Source of the DNA: Gammaproteobacteria bacterium
GTDB lineage: Bacteria > Pseudomonadota > Gammaproteobacteria > Enterobacterales > Kangiellaceae
Direction: 5' to 3'
DNA: 9,308 bases
Assembly: GCA_002401655.1 (NCBI GenBank)
Contig: NVTT01000062.1
Location: 8,477-17,784, forward strand
Shown here in pieces: positions 5,903 through 9,308 of this stretch (its first letter is position 1; each line of letters begins with the position of its first letter). The notes under the pieces are model-generated. The model made no database searches. It saw nothing but the letters and a program-made list of their open reading frames with translations, and had not been told where the DNA came from. The translations under genes were made by a program, and so were the position numbers.

Positions 5903-5949
5903 GTATCTAAGAAGTAAGAATGATATGTCTACACTTAAGTCTAAGATAC
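5903..5949 (+). promoter_or_regulatory. Leader stem-loop upstream of the c-di-GMP gene
   Basis: GTATCTAAGA (5903-5912) pairs with TCTAAGATAC (5940-5949) at nine of ten positions. It lies 22 bases before the start codon. The 27-base loop includes a possible further short pairing. It does not resemble a GEMM c-di-GMP riboswitch or any other riboswitch I can recognise. It could be an mRNA structure or a DNA operator. Confidence 0.3.
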
Positions 5950-5971
5950 TTCATGCTAGGCAATAAAAATA

Positions 5972-8407
5972 ATGCTCCCAAAGTCAAATAAATTAAAAGA
6001 TTCTAAGTTTCTTAATCTTTATGAGACTGGTTTTGAAGCTATCTTTATTCTTGAGGATGGTATATGCCTTGAACAAAATCAAACTGCTGAGAGAATATTT
6101 GGATATTCGCTGTCTGAAGCTATTGGAAAACCAGGTATTGACTGGATTTCGCCAAGAGACCAAGCTTTAGTGTTTGAAAAATCAATTAGTGGCTATGAAA
6201 ATCCCTACGAGGTTATTGCTCGACATAAAAATGGGCGCGAATTTCCGATTGAGATTCGTGGACGGATGGTGAAATTTGAAGATCGTTTGTTGAGAGTTAC
6301 TTCCATTCTAGATATTAGCGATAAACGTCTTGTCGAATCAGAAATCATTCGAAAAGACAGTGTCATCGATTCTATCTTTTCTGCACTCCCTGACCTTTTT
6401 TTCTTATTAGATCTAAGTGGTACTATTCTAGAATATAGGGCTAATAAAAATGATCAGCTGTATGTGGATCCTGTAGTTTTTTTAGATAAAAAAATGCAGG
6501 ATGTTCTACCGGCTGATGTGGGCGATTTATTTGGTATTCATATTGACAAGGTTATTAATACTGGAGGGATTGAAACTTTTCATTATCAATTGGATTTGTC
6601 GGGTACAACAAGATATTTTGAAGCTCGAATTTCTCTGATACATGATAGAGAGCAGTTAGTTGTTATCGCACGCGATATTTCGGAATCAAAATATGCTCAG
6701 AATCAAATAATTAAAACTGAGTTGAAATTTCGAGCTCTGTTTGATTCAAATGTCGTTTGCCTAATAGTGGTTAACCAAAATAACTTAATCAATGAATGGA
6801 ATTCTGGTGCAAGTAAATTGTTTGGTTATTCGATTGCCGAAGCTAAAGGGTTGCCTCTAGCAAATTTAATACCTGAGAGGTTGAGAGGGTTCCATAAAAA
6901 AGGGTTTGAACAAGCGGTTATCAATGGCACGCTTTCTAAGGAAGATGTGACACATGAGGTTTACGGATTGCATAAAGATGGTCGAGAATTTCCGATATCA
7001 TTAACTCTGGGGTGTTGGCATCAAAATAATAACATGTATTTTAGCGCGATGATTTTAGATACAACTGAACGTAAAAAGGCAGAAGCAGAAATTTTACATA
7101 AAGCCCATTACGACTCATTAACTGAATTACCAAATCGCTTTCTAGCGATGGATCGTTTAAATCAGTTATTGTATGACGCGAAACGCGGTGATGAAAAAAT
7201 AGCCGTTTTGTTTTTAGATTTAGACGACTTCAAACGAATTAATGACTCTCTAGGTCATGAAACAGGCGACAAACTACTAATTGAAGCAGCAAAACGATTA
7301 TCGAAATCGATTCGTTCTGCTGATACAGTTGCACGACTAGGTGGCGATGAATTTATTATTATTTTGCCGAAACTAAAAGATGCCAGTGATGCGAGAACAA
7401 GTGCAGAAAATATTTTGTCTCAATTTAAAATGCCATTCAAAATAAATGAGAGAGAGCATGTTATTACTTCTAGTATTGGTATTGCCATTTATCCGCAAGA
7501 TGGCGAATCTTCATCTGATTTGCTAAGGCAAGCTGACTCCGCAATGTACTATGCGAAAAATGAGGGGAAAAACACCTATTCATTTTTTACTAAATCAATG
7601 AATGAAGAGTCTGCTAGATGGCTTGCTGTTGAAGAGCAATTAAATGGCGCTATTAGAAGGCAAGAATTTAAAGTCTTTTATCAGTTACAGCGTGATGCAA
7701 AAGATGGAAATATCATAGGGGCAGAAGCTTTACTTAGATGGAATAACTTGGCATTAGGCGAAGTTTCCCCTGTAGAGTTTATACCCATTGCTGAAAGTAA
7801 TGGACTGATCAATGAAATTGGATATTTTGTGTTAGATGCTGCAATGGCAGAATTAAAAAAATGGAAAAATATCAATAGTGAATTAAAAGTCTCAGTTAAT
7901 ATTTCGCCTATTCAGTTTAGAGATTTAAAGTTAACTAAAAACATTGCGGTTTTACTGAAGCAATACCAGCTAAATGCTTGTGATCTAGAATTGGAGATCA
8001 CTGAAGGTGCATTAATGGGGGAGCGGCATTATATTGTTAACACGCTAAATGAATTAGCTAAACTTGGTGTGGTTATTGCCATGGATGATTTTGGTACGGG
8101 GTATTCATCATTAAGTTATTTACGAAAATACCCTTTTAATGTTTTAAAAGTGGATAGAAGCTTTGTTAATAATTTAGATCAAGAGTCTGCAGATAAAGAG
8201 CTTGTCAATGCTACCATTGTGATGGCGCATGCACTTGGGTTGAAAGTAGTTGCCGAAGGCGTTGAAAATGAACAGCAGATGAAAATATTACAAGAAATGA
8301 ACTGTGACTATTTACAAGGTTTTTTATTTAGTAAACCGGTTAATGCACAAGCGTTTTCTAAGTTATTATCAAAAAAAAATATTAATAGGTTGAAAAGGAA
8401 ACCCTAA
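5972..8407 (+). CDS. Triple-PAS GGDEF-EAL protein (c-di-GMP cyclase/phosphodiesterase)
   Basis: An 811-residue protein with no membrane segment, expected to be a cytoplasmic sensor controlling cyclic-di-GMP. Three PAS domains occupy roughly 13-118, 128-240 and 248-370. PAS1 and PAS3 are similar to each other (HKNGREFPIEI at 85-95, HKDGREFPISL at 334-344), while PAS2 is more divergent. The GGDEF domain (about 375-540) keeps G457-GDEF461 and an inhibitory-site RxxD (R448-SA-D451). The EAL domain (about 552-800) keeps E585-A-L, N643 (VNISP), E675 (EITE), D705-D706 (DDFGTGYSS), K726 (LKVD), E762 (AEGVE) and Q782 (YLQGF). Both activities are therefore possible; in such hybrids one often dominates, or GGDEF binds GTP to stimulate EAL. 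The usual YQPQ before the EAL motif is YQLQ (570-573). The start has only a distant AGG. The stop codon overlaps the start of the downstream paraoxonase gene. The PAS ligand is unknown. Confidence 0.95.
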   Translation: MLPKSNKLKDSKFLNLYETGFEAIFILEDGICLEQNQTAERIFGYSLSEAIGKPGIDWISPRDQALVFEKSISGYENPYEVIARHKNGREFPIEIRGRMVKFEDRLLRVTSILDISDKRLVESEIIRKDSVIDSIFSALPDLFFLLDLSGTILEYRANKNDQLYVDPVVFLDKKMQDVLPADVGDLFGIHIDKVINTGGIETFHYQLDLSGTTRYFEARISLIHDREQLVVIARDISESKYAQNQIIKTELKFRALFDSNVVCLIVVNQNNLINEWNSGASKLFGYSIAEAKGLPLANLIPERLRGFHKKGFEQAVINGTLSKEDVTHEVYGLHKDGREFPISLTLGCWHQNNNMYFSAMILDTTERKKAEAEILHKAHYDSLTELPNRFLAMDRLNQLLYDAKRGDEKIAVLFLDLDDFKRINDSLGHETGDKLLIEAAKRLSKSIRSADTVARLGGDEFIIILPKLKDASDARTSAENILSQFKMPFKINEREHVITSSIGIAIYPQDGESSSDLLRQADSAMYYAKNEGKNTYSFFTKSMNEESARWLAVEEQLNGAIRRQEFKVFYQLQRDAKDGNIIGAEALLRWNNLALGEVSPVEFIPIAESNGLINEIGYFVLDAAMAELKKWKNINSELKVSVNISPIQFRDLKLTKNIAVLLKQYQLNACDLELEITEGALMGERHYIVNTLNELAKLGVVIAMDDFGTGYSSLSYLRKYPFNVLKVDRSFVNNLDQESADKELVNATIVMAHALGLKVVAEGVENEQQMKILQEMNCDYLQGFLFSKPVNAQAFSKLLSKKNINRLKRKP
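8395..8399 (+). promoter_or_regulatory. Ribosome binding site for the paraoxonase gene, inside the c-di-GMP gene
   Basis: AAGGA lies within the last codons of the GGDEF-EAL gene, seven bases before the ATG at 8407. Together with the TAATG overlap it supports translational coupling and fixes the start. Confidence 0.65.
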
Positions 8408-9308
8408 TGAAGAAAAAAATTGCGGGAGTTATTTTTATAGTCTGTATACTTTTTGTATTAAATGCTTTACACAACGCAGGTTCATTTAAAACCATTATTT
8501 CTCATTCTGAAATAAAAGATATTTCCATTTATACCAATGTTGCGGGAACGGAAGACTTGGATATCGACGAGGATAAAGGTCTTTTATTTATTTCATCGAG
8601 TGACCGTTGGAATGTCGGGAAATCGGCTTCAAAACAAGATGGTATTTATTTATTAGATTTAAACAATAGCGATGCACAGCCTGTTAGATTATCGATGACT
8701 TATAAAGGGGGGTTTCATCCGCATGGAATATCTTACTTAAAAAAAGAGGATGGTGATTATCTTTTTGCCGTTAACCATAATAATCAAGGAGATTTTATAG
8801 AAGTATTTCAGTTTGAAAATAATCAACTAACTCATCTTAAAACTTATGAAAGTGAAATGCTGTGTTGCCCAAATGATGTAGTCGCAGTTGATCTCGATAA
8901 GTTTTACGTCACCAATGATCACGGCGCAGCAAAAGGTTTTTCTAGAACCTTAGAAGAGTATTTAATGCTGGCTAATTCTTATGTTCTTTATTTTGATGGA
9001 AAAAATTATAAAAAAGTATTGGAAGGTGTTCGTTATGCCAATGGGGTTAATGTTTCTGAGGATGGAAAAACTTTATATGTGACGGAAGCATCGGGCGGAA
9101 AAATATTTGTAATGGATCGAAATATTGAGACGGGCGACCTGAACTTTAAATTTTCTAAAGAGTTAAAAACTGGAGCCGATAATATTGCGATTGATAGTGA
9201 CGGCAACCTTTGGATTGGCTCTCATCCTCAACTATTAAAATTTGTAGGTCATGCAACTAATACTGGAAAAATTTCACCGTCACAGGTTCTAAAATTAACT
9301 CATAAAGG
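8407..9308 (+). CDS. Paraoxonase (PON)/arylesterase-family lactonase, membrane-anchored or exported (3' end beyond window)
   Basis: The visible 300 codons match the six-bladed beta-propeller paraoxonase family, calcium-dependent enzymes whose best-supported native activity is lactone hydrolysis, including acyl-homoserine lactones. Residues correspond one by one to human PON1 as recalled: E49-D50 (TEDLDID; PON1 E53-D54), H106 (FHPHGIS; H115), H124 (VNH; H134), N156-D157 (PNDVVAVD; N168-D169), N212 (ANGVNVS; N224), D258-N259 (DNIAID; D269-N270) and H273 (GSHP; H285). These cover the calcium ligands and the proposed catalytic His pair. Residues 1-24 (KKK then a hydrophobic stretch) form a signal peptide or uncleaved anchor, so the enzyme should face the periplasm. 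A vicinal Cys pair (C153-C154) precedes PNDVV. The gene overlaps the GGDEF-EAL stop codon by one base, so the two are co-transcribed and probably coupled. About 50 residues are likely missing at the end. The substrate is unproven. Confidence 0.9.
   Translation, partial: MKKKIAGVIFIVCILFVLNALHNAGSFKTIISHSEIKDISIYTNVAGTEDLDIDEDKGLLFISSSDRWNVGKSASKQDGIYLLDLNNSDAQPVRLSMTYKGGFHPHGISYLKKEDGDYLFAVNHNNQGDFIEVFQFENNQLTHLKTYESEMLCCPNDVVAVDLDKFYVTNDHGAAKGFSRTLEEYLMLANSYVLYFDGKNYKKVLEGVRYANGVNVSEDGKTLYVTEASGGKIFVMDRNIETGDLNFKFSKELKTGADNIAIDSDGNLWIGSHPQLLKFVGHATNTGKISPSQVLKLTHK

Noticed and set aside
5903..5949. A c-di-GMP riboswitch controlling the GGDEF-EAL gene
   Set aside because: The stem-loop is in the right place, but no GEMM-type conserved core or tetraloop/receptor pattern can be seen.
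1..9308. Anti-phage defence system, toxin-antitoxin pair or mobile element
   Set aside because: No restriction, nuclease, toxin, transposase or integrase motif is present in any sizeable frame, and no terminal repeats were seen.

Overview
The window looks like chromosomal DNA from an AT-rich gammaproteobacterium, possibly marine. The basis is the set of families present (CybB-type cytochrome b561, a CrgA-like LysR regulator, secreted gamma-glutamyltransferase, a PAS-GGDEF-EAL protein), the Sec-type signal peptide, the dense gene packing and the low GC. The genus cannot be named from the sequence alone. There is no tRNA, rRNA, CRISPR array, insertion sequence or phage gene.

Left part (1-1657). 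Two minus-strand genes run leftwards: a cytochrome b561 (967-1503) and then a gene cut by the window edge (1-881). The second gene joins two CDGSH iron-sulfur motifs to the FMN-binding domain of glutamate synthase. A LysR-family regulator (1658-2542) is divergent from the cytochrome gene, and a 24-bp imperfect dyad lies between them. This is the usual layout for a LysR regulator controlling its neighbour.

Middle (2644-5742). A secreted gamma-glutamyltransferase (2644-4401) is followed by a 178-base gap rich in secondary structure. Next comes a small GNAT acetyltransferase of the YvbK type (4581-5030). It converges, with only 7 bases between, on a minus-strand FetB/UPF0014 membrane permease (5038-5742) that has no FetA ATPase beside it. 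The gap before the acetyltransferase holds a compact A-tract/palindrome element. It reads as a promoter on the plus strand and as an intrinsic terminator on the minus strand.

Right part (5743-9308). After a 229-base divergent intergenic region with several dyads comes a soluble 811-residue triple-PAS GGDEF-EAL protein (5972-8407). Both cyclic-di-GMP domains keep their catalytic motifs. Its stop codon overlaps by one base the start of a membrane-anchored or exported paraoxonase-family (PON) lactonase/arylesterase (8407 to the window end), whose calcium and catalytic residues all match PON1. This translationally coupled pair is the most interesting arrangement here. It suggests, by inference only, a link between a sensory c-di-GMP switch and lactone hydrolysis.

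No single known pathway unites the whole window. The left half has a loose redox and glutathione flavour (CDGSH Fe-S, b-type cytochrome, gamma-glutamyltransferase), but this is adjacency and not proof of joint function.
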